Source: Limnephilus marmoratus
Taxonomy: Eukaryota > Arthropoda > Insecta > Trichoptera > Limnephilidae
Assembly (NCBI GenBank): GCA_917880885.1
Contig: OU862923.1
Span: 24,381,770-24,445,769, forward strand
DNA length: 64,000 bases
Direction: 5' to 3'
The stretch's first letter is position 1. Each line of letters begins with the position of its first letter. Below the pieces are notes generated by a model, which worked only from the letters and a program-made list of their open reading frames with translations, made no database searches and was not told the origin of the DNA. This document shows, in pieces, positions 11,282 to 22,056 of the stretch. The translations under genes and the position numbers were made by a program.

Positions 11282-11643
11282 CAGGGTGTTAATGGACGTA
11301 CTTGACTTACTTTAACCAGTGATTCCTGACATTATTTGGAGTAAAAAATGTAAATGAAATTTTGGTCTCCGGTGACATTTTTTTTTTTTCTACTAAAACA
11401 TAAAAAAATGGTAGTTGTTGAATAGTTGAAGGCGGGGCAAAGGGTTCGTCTGACACCCGGCTGAGTGACCAGTGACGACATACGGAAGAATTTTTTTTTT
11501 GTTTGATTTTGAAGAAAAAAAAATTGAAAAAAAAAGTCGTCAAAAAAAGTCACCGGAGACCAAAATTTCCTTCACATTTTTTACTCGAAATAATGTCAGG
11601 AATCACTGGATAAAGTAAGTCAAGTACGTCCCTTAACACCCTG
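11282..11643. mobile_element. MITE-1, best preserved copy (TA target duplication)
   Basis: The termini CAGGGTGTTAATGGACG and CCCTTAACACCCTG are inverted copies, with complementarity extending about 95 bp inward (GGTCTCCGGTGAC against GTCACCGGAGACC). TA flanks both ends (11280-11281 and 11644-11645), as expected for a Tc1/mariner-type insertion. There is no transposase frame. It interrupts a Helitron-like copy, so it is the younger insertion. Confidence 0.8.
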
Positions 11644-11754
11644 TATAAAACTACCGTTGAGTTCTGGCATTATGAAATTTGTATAAAAAATATAATGGTG
11701 GCTCGCGAGCAGTTTTAAAACTGAATATATCGTGAATGAATGTGTGGAATGCTA

Positions 11755-12050
11755 GAGGAGAGAGGAGGGAGGGGGAGAGGGGGTGTTGTAGGATGGGGAA
11801 AGGGGGGGGGGGAGGAGGGTGGGGGGAGGTGGTTTAGATAGGGAGAGGGGGGAGGGAAGAAAGGGGAACGGAAAGGATGGAGGAGGGTGTGGCGAGGGGA
11901 AGGGGGGGAAGGGGGTTGATGAGGGGAGCGTTGAGGGGACAGTGAATATGGAGGGGTAGGGGGTGAGGGGATGGGTGGGTGGAGGGAGAGGGGGAGGGGG
12001 TTGATGGGGGGAGTGGAGTGGGGAGAGGGAAGGTGGAGGAGACGGAGTGG
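11755..12050 (+). repeat. G-rich purine tract (minisatellite-like)
   Basis: About 300 bp made almost entirely of G and A on the plus strand, with many runs of four or more G, inside the Helitron-like copy. The sibling at 57760-57985 has a similar but shorter and more regular tract. It could form G-quadruplex or triplex structures; this is inference from composition. Confidence 0.7.
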
Positions 12051-12090
12051 GAATCCCCTAATACCATGCGAGCGAAGCCACGGGAAGAAG

Positions 12091-12789
12091 TCAGTTTAAT
12101 ATATTTTAATAATTACAAGGGAGTACGCAAGCAACTAATGTATAAGTATTTTATTTTCGTGTATTGTAGTCATTTTGGAAACACAATATTTTTTATCGAA
12201 GGTAGCAAATATTTTGGGGTTTGAAGAATATCTTTGGGTTTGACATTATATATTGTATTAAATGAAAAAATACACTTTGTAATACACCACTATTTTTTCT
12301 ATTACTATTTAACAGCGACCGGGTTACGATCAGCTCAAGCTTCGTCAGGGCTTATTATTTATTATATTAACTAAAGCTAATTACGTACAGACACATAAAT
12401 AAGAAAATAAAACAATGAGTGAAAGAGATGGAAATAGAAAATATGACACCTTATTGGTGACAGAAAGGGATAAAATAGAAAATAGGGAGAAAAAATTATT
12501 TTACGATGGGTTGGTTTCCAATATGGGTGTTTGTTGTTATTTTTCGTATTTTGTATTTATGAATGTACAATAGTATTGTTTTAAAAACGAGTTGTCAGTG
12601 TATTTTTGGTTCTAATCAGTGAAATAATAATATTATTATCGAAAGCACTGAATACCTAACTTCAAACAAAATCACCGAACACATGATGGTGAAATCAATC
12701 ATGCTTTAATATTCGTCATTTCAGTAATCACAATGAAAAAAATGTAGGTACCTACCTACCTACATAAATCGAAGTAAAAGAATTACCTT
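12091..12789. other. Non-coding, nothing recognised
   Basis: AT-rich sequence with small direct repeats (such as CTACCTACCTACAT near 12750) and no coding signal. Confidence 0.4.
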
Positions 12790-13020
12790 AACTAATATTT
12801 ATTTTTTATTTTATTTATTTATTTATTTGTTTATTTAGCACAAGATTATACATTTACATACATAATTTATTAAATTTTTTTGACTGCCCAACTTAGGTAT
12901 TTTTATAGGTACTTTTTTTGAATTCCCGTTTTAGGGCAGTCAAATTATTATGGGTATGAACATGTGGAACATGATTTGTACAAAAAAAGAAACAAAATTG
13001 ACGAAATAAAAAGAGGAAAT
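12790..13020 (-). repeat. LINE 3' tail (minus strand), copy 2
   Basis: Matches 6667-6870, including GGGCAGTCAAATTATTATGG and GTACAAAAAAAGAAA. It begins on the plus strand with (ATTT)n, which is the 3' terminal repeat when read on the minus strand. Confidence 0.55.
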
Positions 13021-13505
13021 AAAAAGAAGACAAAAATAAAATAATAAAAAATGTTTAAAATATAGTAACTGTTATTTGTTTAGCGTAGTTATTAAAACAA
13101 TATAAATTTAAAAAATAAAATGTAAATAGGTAAATATTAGGTAACATATAGGTACAATAGTCATAAATCTTTTAAACGGGGTATAAAAGAGTAAAGAAAG
13201 ACATTTTGGTAGGTAGATTTGTAATGGCGGGCCTCGCCAGCCTCTTGTTCGGGCAATCCGCCTGGTTACTTACTTATTTATCTGACTCCACATTAGGTTA
13301 CCAAAGTGTACCATGATATTTAAAATGAAAGAAAGTATTTTACACTGAAGTTAAAGTTTATTCGATCTTGTAAAACACGACAAGTAATTATCAGAAGGAT
13401 TAAGTAGGGAGCGACACTCTACGCGTGAGCAGCTGATCGGGCCGTCAGAAAACGAATCAAGTTCGGTACATTTGCCGAACGGAATACAGCGCAAGATCCG
13501 TCAGC

Positions 13506-13705
13506 TTGAGTTGCCAGCGTACAAAACCCAATTACCCAGTTGTTGAGTATCGTTCTCTACAACATACAACCTCTTTGTTTGTGGGACGTCACAGCTATTC
13601 CTTATCAAAACTTTGGAATGAAATACCAATGCCTTTTCGAATATCAACATTGCTACTGTGCTTCAAGAAGCTTTTCAGTGACAGGTTGCTAAATGCACAG
13701 TCAAC
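13506..13705 (+). pseudogene. LINE C-terminal fragment
   Basis: The open frame contains YSLSKLWNEIPMPFRI, resembling the conserved S-LWN-LP block near the C-terminus of many LINE ORF2 proteins. It lacks RT and endonuclease and is followed by AT-rich sequence. It is probably the extreme 3' end of a 5'-truncated LINE. Confidence 0.5.
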
Positions 13706-13917
13706 CGCCAATTACAATTCGTTAGCACATAATTCTTCACATCAAAATTTCTCTTATTTCTCCACACACTATCTTCCTTTTTATTACTATGACATATACA
13801 TTAATTATTAGTTAAGTTTTACGAACCTTTCACATCTCAGGCGAAATTGCCGAATGACATTCTATGGCTTTCATAATAGGTACTATAACCATGTAATAAT
13901 TTAATTTAGTATAGGTA

Positions 13918-14490
13918 CAATTGATAGAAGAATAAGTGCGGCAAGCAGTGTTTTGCGTCCTCTCTACAGCTCAGTGATAAGAAAAGCCGAGCTCAGCATC
14001 AAGACAAAGATGGTAGTGTTTACGGTATACCGCCCGACGCTCACTTACGGTCACCAAACATGGGTTCTAAATGAACGAACACGCTCTAGAGTCCAAGCTG
14101 CCGAAATGAGGTACTTGAGAGGAGTAGCAGGGGTTACGAAATGGGATCATATAAGAAACTCGATGATCCGAGATGATGTAAACATTGAACCACTGCTACT
14201 CTTCATAGAAAAATCGCAACTGAGGTGGCTTGGGCATGTACTAAGAATGTCTGATGACCGAATTCCGAGGAAGATACTGAGTGCGATTCCAGAGGGTAGA
14301 CGTCCAGTGGGCCGCCCCAGACACAGTTGAGCGAGGCAACTCCAGAAACTGTGTGAGGAGAGGATGGGTCTACCATGGACAGAGGCCGAGCAATTAGCAC
14401 AAGACAGGGACGTACGGAGGAGCCTTGTCGATTCAATGGGTCCCCGACCCGAATAGGATAAGGGGAAGAAGATGATGATGATGATGATGA
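13918..14490 (+). pseudogene. RTE-like LINE, 3' fragment
   Basis: An open frame from about 13918 (no ATG at its start) encodes RKAELSIKTKMVVFTVYRPT and LTYGHQTWVL. It continues with RWLGHVLRMSDDRIPRKIL and GRRPVGRPR, and stops at 14328. After the stop the same frame still reads as the RTE C-terminus (LAQDRDVRRSLVD). The copy ends in (GAT)n at 14470-14490, a usual 3' end for RTE elements. It is 5'-truncated with an in-frame stop. This domain is the post-RT C-terminal region, so no catalytic RT residues remain. Confidence 0.8.
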
Positions 14491-16205
14491 TAGTACAGGT
14501 ATATTTATAAATTGGTTCATAATGTACTACGTATAAACAAACCACAAAACATCATAGTACATAGAGTTTTTTAAGTGTTCAATGAAAGGGATACCTACTT
14601 GTGTTCATAATGACCGGATAAAGCAGAATGAAACCAGAACCACCTCAGAAAAGTCATAAAAAATTGTTTAAATAGGTTACGTTTGGTAGGGTTATGGGCT
14701 ATTTTAAAATAATTGTTTTTCATAGCTTTAAATGACTTTTCAAAGAGGGTTGAGTTGAATTTATTCTCAGTAGGCATGGAACCGTTTATTATGTAGATAT
14801 ATATTATATTAGAGGTACTGCTGACAACCAGCTGCACACCGGGTGGAGTTAAGCAGTGATCCTTTTGAGAGTCGATATAATCAAAGAAAATAATACGTAT
14901 TAATAGGCAACAATTTATTGTCAAATATATTTTATTTACTTCTTTATTATTGATATAAAAAAAAGTATGAATATTTTTTTGACCGGCTTCACCCCACATT
15001 ACAGTACCAGTAATTCGAATCACGTTCCAAATAATTAAATTATCTTGCTTCTGTTCACTTCAAAGGAATAAGTATTATTTTCTCAGCTAACGAAATGAAG
15101 TATTTTTAAATTGCGATTTCTTTTTTATTAAAGAGCGCTGAAATAATTTGATCCCAAGATTCATTATCGCTTTGTACTCGGCTTTATTAAACTTGATCTG
15201 AGGATTTTAGACATACTCGTACTTAAGGAGTTGTCTTGCTAGATGAGAGAAATCAATAATTATTGCCGATTCTTTGAAATAAGAAACTTACTTTACCAGA
15301 GGCGTAGATTGTAATTACATAATACTAATTTCCTGTTGATATTCCATAAAAAAAGCTTTACTTTTAGTAAAATGGTTTTAGTTGATAATCTTTAGCCAAA
15401 ATACCATATTCCTTGAATTATTTGACTTTTAGGCGGTACACAACCCTAATAATTTTTGTTTGCTCAAAACTCACATTTTAATCATTTCTGGCGAATTCGT
15501 AACTCTAACAATTTTTTTTTATTTCCATGCCCCACAAGGAATTATTATATTGAGTTATTTATATTTTAGATTTATAAAAATAGTACCTTACCATTAATAC
15601 ATTTTAAGCACCAAATTTTATTTTTCTAGACGATGAATTAAGCCTCGGTTCTCCCAATTTCTACCGATTTCTTACAAATCTCCCTTAAACATTTGAAGTT
15701 TTTAAGCTCTTAAAAAATATATGTTATTTTTGAAGATAATATCTAGACATTGATCGCGCCGAAACGCAAATTATAGAAAATTCCCTCGATAGAAAAAAAT
15801 CACAAAGTATGCTCCAAAAATTATTATTAACACATTTCTTTTCAGTTATTTTACAAGTTATATGTATGAAAAAATTCACAGCGTTTTTTTAAATAAAACT
15901 AAAGACAATCATCGCGAAATTTTTGCTCTTTTTTCAATAAACCGTGATTAATTAAATATTTTAACAACAGGCGCTTACGTTTTTTAATTCTAACCTATGT
16001 GTAACCTATGTGCCTTTCAAATATTCGTCATTCGCTGTCCAGACAGCTCGCCATACAGACCTGTCGACCTACGTTTCGTGATTTGTTTAATATACACGTA
16101 CGTAAATAATAATATTGTTTTGCGAAAATGGGAAGATAACAACAAAAAAGTCGTATTTCTAAGCGTAAACATTATCTCCAAAATCGAGAACGTATGATGG
16201 AATGT
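14491..16205. other. Long non-coding stretch, one unrecognised open frame
   Basis: Mostly AT-rich. A 142-codon open frame on the minus strand (15023-14595) has no domain I recognise and is rich in Asn, Lys, Phe and Ile, as expected by chance in AT-rich DNA. The rest holds no repeat shared within the window. Confidence 0.35.
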
Positions 16206-16418
16206 ATGTGGTCAGTGGTTGAGTGGGCATAGCGCTTGGATCCCATCCGGGCGTCGCGTGTTCAATTCCTCGGCTGGCTAAGTCCTCCATCACAACACAA
16301 GCAACATTTTCGGCTTTCTGTGGTGGTAGTAGGAGATTTTCAAACATTGTTGGGTTATTCGTAACCCGGGAATGTTTGTCTTTCTTTTTAAAAAGTAAAA
16401 AAAAAAAAAAAAAATAAG
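16206..16418 (+). repeat. SINE-2, tRNA-headed SINE, copy 1
   Basis: Head: TGGTTGAGTGGGCATAGCGC (A-box-like) and GTGTTCAATTCCTCGGCTGG (B-box-like). Body: AACATTGTTGGGTTATTCGT and AACCCGGGAATGTTT. It ends in a long A run (16398-16416). Four other copies lie in the window (36930-37545, 40292-40476, 42943-43110, 56222-56370). The poly-A end implies mobilisation by an A-tailed LINE. Confidence 0.8.
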
Positions 16419-17155
16419 GTAAGAAAAAAATTTAATTTTGATTTTATTAATACAATACATACTCGTATTATTTACTATTGTGTTCAGAAAGGTCGAACCT
16501 CAAGGCCTGCTAGGGTGAATTCAACCGTACCTTTGTACAATACGCCGGCACATTATTATTACATTATTACATCCTCACATTATTTTTCTTCTTCTTTTTT
16601 TCTTTGATACGGCAAATTCGACTGTAGATCCGTCCAATACTCGGGTTGCGAGTCGCAATTTGTATAAATGACTTCTTTACTTACGTCGTTAAGATTCTGA
16701 ATATATTTTAGGGTATATTGTCTTAAACCAAACAATTCAGATTGTTTCAAGGTTGGTCCATCGGTGTCCGCAGATCTCCATGCAGCGCAGCACCGCTTGG
16801 AGTGGAGGAGCCCTCTCCACCGGATATTGGAGTAGGGGTAATGATACTCAGCAATGAGGAACCGATTTGAGAAGAATAAGGTAATAAACGTAGTAATTAC
16901 ATACGATCTAGTACTTTTGAATTTCGTTACAGTCTCGCAGTACCGCCCCAGAACATCCGAACATCCGACTTATCAAATCGCTATTGTTTGTTTTGATGAC
17001 AAAATCTAAATAACTAACTTTCTTCTGTCCTTCCTTAATATCCTTCAACATAACAAAAAGATGGGAAACGCTTTAGTTTCATTGATTTCATTTCGTATTC
17101 TATGACGTAATAAAATGTGTCAGTTTGAAAGCTTCTCTTACAATACACACATCAT
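16419..17155. other. Non-coding, nothing firmly recognised
   Basis: AT-rich, with a GC-richer island at about 16750-16830 that has no readable frame. Confidence 0.35.
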
Positions 17156-17732
17156 TTTGGGAGGCATATATGGGAAGCGCCACTTCGGGAATTGTTATTA
17201 TATGGATATCTGACATCTCTGCTATACATGTCGGTTATCCCTTTTCGCTACGCTTAGTGACTTAGCAGGGGTGCCGGATATTTGTCCCGGTATTTGCCCA
17301 CAGGATAGGGAGCAGGCAGAATCGGGAGAAAGAGACCGGTTGAGGGAGACCTCTCCAGCCGAACTCTTTTGAATGCAGAGGGAGGGATGGATTTATACGT
17401 CCGCCACCCCTCGACAGACTGACCTCCAGATTTCGACTCACCGCTTGTGTCTTTTTCCTTCCGGGAACTACCTCTTTTTCCTTAACCCTTAACCACATAC
17501 CATCGGTCTCATGGACCGCAACGCATTTTTTTGTTTAATTTTTTCGATGTGTGTGTGTCGTCCGGCAGAGCGCGTCTATGTACCTTTTCTACACACCGAA
17601 CAGTATCGCGCTGCTCGGCGAGTGCGGACATGCGCGCATCTGACTTGGGTAATTCAAAGTTTCACGGCAGCGTTCTGTGTGATCGCACGTAGGTGGTTAT
17701 GCGTTTTCTTGTAATTACTTATTTTAGTATCA

Positions 17733-18045
17733 AAATGAATAAAAACAATGAAAATATTACAAGTTATCAAGCACAGAATACTGAAAGCTGATTCAAATTC
17801 CTGAAGAAATTGGCAGAACAGCTTACTAGATCGCACATGGAGCGTAGAGAAAAAAACGATCACGTTCAGAAAGACATCAAGAATTCTATTCGCCGTATTC
17901 TGCAGATCAGGGAAGAATTATCGACCACTTCTGATGCAGAATAACTAAAAATTCGAAAAACGTGGTTCACATGTGATCCCAAAAAAAACGTGAGACTACT
18001 CACTTATGTTTTTTTTTGTGCAAGGTACCTTTTGATATAAATGTA
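17733..18045 (+). pseudogene. piggyBac transposase C-terminal fragment
   Basis: Plus-strand reading gives KFLKKLAEQLTRSHMERR followed by DIKNSIRRILQI. After an in-frame stop it continues with RKTWFTCDPKKNVRLL...FFCARYL. The first part resembles the L--LA--L...RR helix that ends PGBD-type transposases. The second resembles their C-terminal Cys-rich finger (C--CDPKK-R), with one Cys apparently lost. Catalytic Asp residues are absent because the front of the gene is deleted. Two or more stops interrupt it. Assignment rests on family resemblance plus the TTAA ends of the host element. Confidence 0.6.
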
Positions 18046-18365
18046 CTGTATCTGCCGCGAAAAATTGTAAATGTTTAGGCGTTACAATTTTGTTATTTTT
18101 AAAAATTTTTATATTGATTTTTTTTGCTTGATTTAATAATTAGTTTATTCAATTTTAAAAAATAATACAAAGAAGTCAAAATTTTAAGTTCATAATGCCA
18201 CAGATCTCGTTTTCTTAGAATAGTTTTATTTTTGTAATAAAACTATTTATTTATTTATTTTTATTTAAGTTTTTATTCCAGCAGGGCTGGGAGGGTAGAA
18301 TCCCAGTCTGCCATATTACATAAACTAAAGTATAATATATTTTACAGAGCAAATAAATTGTTTTA

Positions 18366-19036
18366 TCCACTGGAGCGATTTCGGTCGAAAAATGGACCAC
18401 TTTTATTTTTCTGCGATTGATTTCGGTCCAAAAATGGACCACATTTTCCTACCATTCGTAAAACATTTATTGTAATTTTTTAAAACATTTCCTGTGCCAG
18501 CCGTTTATTTTAACACAAAGCTATTGAAATGTTTTATCTATTATGACCATGGATGTTGCAAATCCGAACTTCGTGGACTATTTTAGAACAATGTTAAAAA
18601 TAAATTTTTAATATATATTTTTCCCACCGAATTTTTGAAAAGCTGTTTACGGATAAAATTAAGTCCTTTTTCCATAGAAATGCACCTTTAATTATCAAGT
18701 ATACCACAGACAATATACAGAAACTGAAAATATTCCATGTTGACCCGAATAAGTATCCCTCACGGCAGTTTCAAGTAAAAAAACACCCAGGATTCGCGCA
18801 AACATAAACTTTACGATTTTTTTATATTTTTTTCATAAATCCTACAAATATGAAATAAACGGTTCAATACAGGTTATTTCATTGACTATATAGCACTATA
18901 ATAAGTTTTTTATGTCTTCATGTCAAAATTCGAAGGTATGATTTTTTTAATGTTGACGAAAAATTTTAAAAATTACCATCTGGAAAATCTCAAGCAATCA
19001 AAGCAAATTTATTTATTTCACGTGATCGCTCCAGTG
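18366..19036. repeat. Candidate nested element bounded by CCACTGGAGCGAT inverted termini
   Basis: CCACTGGAGCGAT (18366-18378) and ATCGCTCCAGTGG (19024-19036) are perfect inverted copies 670 bp apart inside the piggyBac-like element. Close to the left end, GGTCGAAAAATGGACCAC and GGTCCAAAAATGGACCAC lie as a roughly 40-bp-spaced repeat. No clear target duplication is visible, so this may be a separate MITE or subterminal repeats of the host element. Confidence 0.4.
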
Positions 19037-19290
19037 GTAAAGATTATAAAAATAGTTCGAATGTTAATTTTGTTTTTTAAATAAAGTTTTAGGGTATAAA
19101 CAAGTATTTCATTCAATCAGCTGTTTCGTTGTTGCAATAGATTCTAAATTAAATGTAATAATATATCAGTGGTCCCACGGATCGCACGTAGGTAGTTAAG
19201 GGGCGAAATTAAATGGTAAGTAGTTAAAGGTTAAAAATACCCTACGCACAGCATCTTCTCAAAATGAGTTAGGCCCTGAGGAAACAGCAG

Positions 19291-19794
19291 TCACCTTAGT
19301 TCTTAATTGTCCAAACGACTAATAGAAAATTTTACAGGAGGAGAAGGTTTTCTTTCAATATTTCAATGAATCATTATGATAGGTATATAAGATATAGCTA
19401 ATTTCGTAAAGGTGGAGGTCACATTAGTTTAAATAATTCTTAGTTAACTAATTGACTATTAGTTTTGATAGTTTATTTTTAATTTTAAATTGGAGATTGA
19501 ACTAAAACTAAAATGGTGTTACGGACAATTAAGAACTAAGGTAAAAATTATTTTATCTCAGGATCTCGTGTGAAGTTAACGTTAAAAATATATATGTCTA
19601 AACTTTTCCAATTTTCTATTACAACATCTTAATAATTATTATTATTTTCTTTTATTTATTTCCTTTCATTATGTAAAAAAAAAAATTCTTCCATCTTGAA
19701 ATATTTTAATTTAATGTATTAAATATGTATAATATGGAACTCGTGGGACTGCACCACCCTCCCCAAGATCTGGAATAAACGAATAAAAAAAATA
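19291..19794. other. Non-coding, ends in a LINE-tail-like A/T tract
   Basis: No coding signal. The end (19770-19810) is (AAAAT)n, which may be the A-rich end of the adjoining tRNA-IR copy on the minus strand. Confidence 0.35.
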
Positions 19795-20120
19795 AAAATA
19801 AAAATAAAAATTGGAAAAGGATATTGGCTCCAATGGGACTCGAACCCAGGACCCTTTGCTTACATGGCAAGTGCTCTACCAACTGAGCTACGGAACCCAT
19901 ATCCAATTCGATCACTTTTAACTGTATCATACTTCGACTGAGAACTACCAACATTATCTTCATTTTCTTAACGCACATATTATTGGCTGCTATCTTTATA
20001 TCTGATTGCAAGATTCAATTCGAACTAAATGCTATCTATTATAGATAGTGTCTGAAAAAATTTGTATCTATTTTATTTTTAATACGCGACATCTATTAAC
20101 TTTTCTGCAAGTCTAGAGTG
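19795..20120 (-). repeat. tRNA-IR repeat, copy 3 (minus strand), tRNA-like core 19825-19897
   Basis: On the minus strand: the leader GACTTGCAGAAAAGTT, the block GATAGCAGCCAATAATATGT, then a tRNA-like core with GGTTCCGTAGCTCAGTTGGT and a T-arm CTGGGTTCGAGTCCCAT (one mismatched pair). The acceptor stem GGTTCCG/TGGAGCC pairs fully with wobbles. It lacks the usual 3' arm and ends in an A-rich tract. Confidence 0.7.
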
Positions 20121-20152
20121 AATATTTATTTTTTACTTTTTGAGTAAAATGC

Positions 20153-20464
20153 AAAGATATTGAAATATAAGTAGATGTGCATCTTCAGTTTTTACTTGGT
20201 GGAACTGCGCTTCCGGGTGTCGCCGATATTGTTAACTAATTAACAAATAAACTAAATGAACGAATAATTAACGAATAAACCAAACGATCGTTAAACTAAA
20301 TGAACGAATTCTTTCCGTATTCAAACTATATTGTTAACCAATACTAATGCACACCTTCAAAAAATCAACGCAATGAACAATTTTTTTTCGTATGCAAACT
20401 ACTCTAATTAGGTCGTAGTCAGCCGACACCATAGCATATCTCTTTTGTATTTGAATATCTTTGG
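20153..20464. mobile_element. MITE-2, full copy
   Basis: The termini CAAAGATATTGAAATA and TATTTGAATATCTTTG are near-perfect inverted repeats about 310 bp apart. The left half carries AT-rich iterations of TAAACTAAATGAACGAA. Half-copies occur at 45548-45691 and 53160-53345, and a fragment at 31060-31240. There is no coding content. The superfamily is not assignable from the sequence; no target duplication is evident. Confidence 0.65.
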
Positions 20465-20490
20465 TAAAATCTCACATTATAATATTTAAT

Positions 20491-20700
20491 TAAATGAAGA
20501 CGATATTAGTGAAACTCAATCGAAAATCTGGAGACACGATTGACCGATACTGATGTGGGTTCCGTAGCTCAGTTGGTAGAGCACTTGCCATGTAAGCAAA
20601 GGGTCCTGGGTTCGAGTCCCAGTGGAGCCAATATCCTTTTCTGATTTTTCTGTCTCCAGATTTTCGATTGAGTTTCGCTAATATTGTCTTCATTTAATTT
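20491..20700 (+). repeat. tRNA-IR repeat, copy 4 (tRNA-like core between two inverted arms)
   Basis: Left arm (20491-20536): TGAAACTCAATCGAAAATCT. Right arm (20640-20700): reverse complement, GATTTTCGATTGAGTTTCGC followed by AATATTGTCTTCATTTAATT. The tRNA-like core sits almost centrally. The arms could fold into a stem of 50-60 bp enclosing the tRNA-like sequence. Confidence 0.7.
20558..20630 (+). tRNA. tRNA-like sequence (best-folded copy of the tRNA-IR core; anticodon position TGT)
   Basis: The parts fit a 73-nt cloverleaf. The acceptor GGTTCCG pairs with TGGAGCC (two wobbles). The D arm is GCTC-AGTTGGTA-GAGC, the T arm CTGGG-TTCGAGT-CCCAG is perfect, and the discriminator is A. The anticodon stem CTTGC/GCAAA has one mismatch and the loop CATGTAA has A at the normally invariant U33. 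The same loop occurs in three other copies. The internal A and B boxes look intact, so Pol III transcription is plausible. A role in translation is doubtful; by position it would read as Thr(UGU). Confidence 0.5.
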
Positions 20701-21024
20701 AATAAATATATATATTTATAATTCCTAGGACGCCAATGCAATCTATTCTATTCTTAGGCTTAGGTTACTAGCTACTTCATTATATCTTTCTACAATAATA
20801 CACTTCGCTAACTATTACAGTCTTAAGTCTCTGAACTCTGTACTTAATTATTGCGTGTATTAAATAATTATTGATTCTGCTAAATCTGTTATACTTTCTA
20901 CAGATTTCTGAGAAAAAAAATGAATTAAAAAGACAATTAGGAACAGTTTTTAATCTACAATTTGAATTTTGTCTTTAGCTTTCTCAGAATAGAAGTTTTC
21001 ATATAAATTTTCAGTTTTCACAAT

Positions 21025-21440
21025 GTGGGAGGCCTATGTGGCTACCGCCGCCCCAGGAACCATTTATTTGATAACCAACACTTCTGCCACAGGTCACCAC
21101 AAGTGGTTCTCAGGGTTTGGTGACTTTGCAGAGGTGCCCGAGGAGTGAGATTTGTCCGGGTCTTTGTGCGGATGCGTCTGTCCATATTTGCAGAGACAGT
21201 TTGGGGGAGATTGTCTCGTATCATCACCTTGCACCGCACTGGGAGGGATGGATTCGTACGTATCCGTCACTCCTGGACATATTGACTTCCAGATTTCTAA
21301 CCACCTCTCATACCTTTTTCCTTTCCAGGACTTTCTCTCCTTCCTTTCCTAAAAAGACTCTCCACACAGTATCTCCAAAGATGACATTGGCTCTGAGGGG
21401 AGTTATTTTTCTAAGGGCCTCCTTTTGTTTAGCTAATGTA
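21025..21440 (+). repeat. SINE-3, copy 3
   Basis: Head CTACCGCCGCCCCAGGAACC, middle CACTGGGAGGGATGGATTCG, and tail CTCCACACAGTATCTCC with GATGACATTGG, all in the order of the copy at 6885-7345. Open frames inside are incidental. Confidence 0.7.
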
Positions 21441-22056
21441 CACGAATCGCGTTTTGTCCAATGTGAAATCAAAATTCTATTAAATTGTATTAAAATTATT
21501 GAATGACTGCAAAAATGCATAAATGTAATGATATATTATTTAATGACATATATTATGTCTACCTACCTTTTGTTATATGTAATATCTTTTAATCTAATAT
21601 CTTTTAGTTCTTGTAAGATTTCAATTCGAGTTAATTATTAATTTCTAGATACACAATGTAATAGTATAATGAAGAAATCTATAATTAGTTTCTCAGAAAG
21701 GTAATTTAAACTTGTATAAATTAATCAAATTGTAAACTGTTGATTTCCCTAAAATAAAATAAAATAAATAAATAAAAAAAGAATACGATATTATCTATTC
21801 TTTGAAGTTTGCTCCTTATTGTTAAATATTTGTAATTTTTATTATCAATCCAAGTACTATTTTGATAACGCCGTCAATTTTACTCAAAATAATAAAAGCT
21901 TCTAAACCACCGTTACAGAAATCACCCGGACAGGTAGGCTGCTGATCTTAATCTTTACACTTTTTTAAAAACTAAATTATCTTCCTCTTCACTTGTTGCA
22001 CACTTTTGTAATTTTGACACATGTATTAGGGGAGTCCTGTAAAAAACAGTCACTAC
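21441..22056. other. Non-coding, nothing recognised
   Basis: AT-rich, with an (AAATA)n run near 21755-21778 and no coding signal. Confidence 0.4.

Larger units (their letters stand above)
11213..12090 (+). mobile_element. Helitron-like non-autonomous element, split by MITE-1
   Basis: Left part 11213-11281 (GCGCATAAACCCGAACGACT) and right part 11644-12090 (TTGAGTTCTGGCATTATGAA) line up with the continuous copies at 57546-58032 and 37027-37452. MITE-1 sits between them. The true 5' TC end is lost against the LINE. The interior is expanded into a G-rich tract, and no clean CTAG end is seen. Confidence 0.6.
17486..19230 (+). mobile_element. piggyBac-like element, internally deleted, TTAA target site
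   Basis: TTAA lies immediately outside both ends (17482-17485 and 19231-19234). The left end starts CCCTTAACCACATACC. A matching inverted terminus is near the right end (GGATCGCACGTAGGTAGTTA at about 19180), followed by a second short GTAGTTAAAGG just before TTAA. Precise TTAA duplication and C/T-rich CCCTTAAC termini are the hallmark of piggyBac elements. About 1.7 kb remains, and the only coding relic is a transposase C-terminus (17733-18045). Confidence 0.75.
17156..19290 (+). repeat. SINE-3, copy 2, split by a piggyBac-like insertion
   Basis: 17156-17481 matches the front and middle of SINE-3 (ACTTAGCAGGGGTGCC, GGGAGGGATGGATTTA). It breaks at TTAA (17482-17485). The tail resumes right after a second TTAA (19231-19234) with TACGCACAGCATCTTC and a GGCCCTGAGG block. 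Joining the two sides restores the order seen at 6885-7345. Confidence 0.7.

Noticed and set aside
11834..12224. Pro/Ser-rich or Gly/Glu-rich frames in the purine tract
   Set aside because: Translation of a G/A-only tract; composition, not coding.
14595..15023. 142-codon minus-strand frame as a host gene
   Set aside because: No motif, AT-driven composition, no partner exon or repeat evidence.
20558..20630. Functional tRNA-Thr(UGU) gene
   Set aside because: The sequence recurs in at least four repeat copies with the same aberrant loop (A33) and an anticodon-stem mismatch. It lies inside a dispersed repeat.
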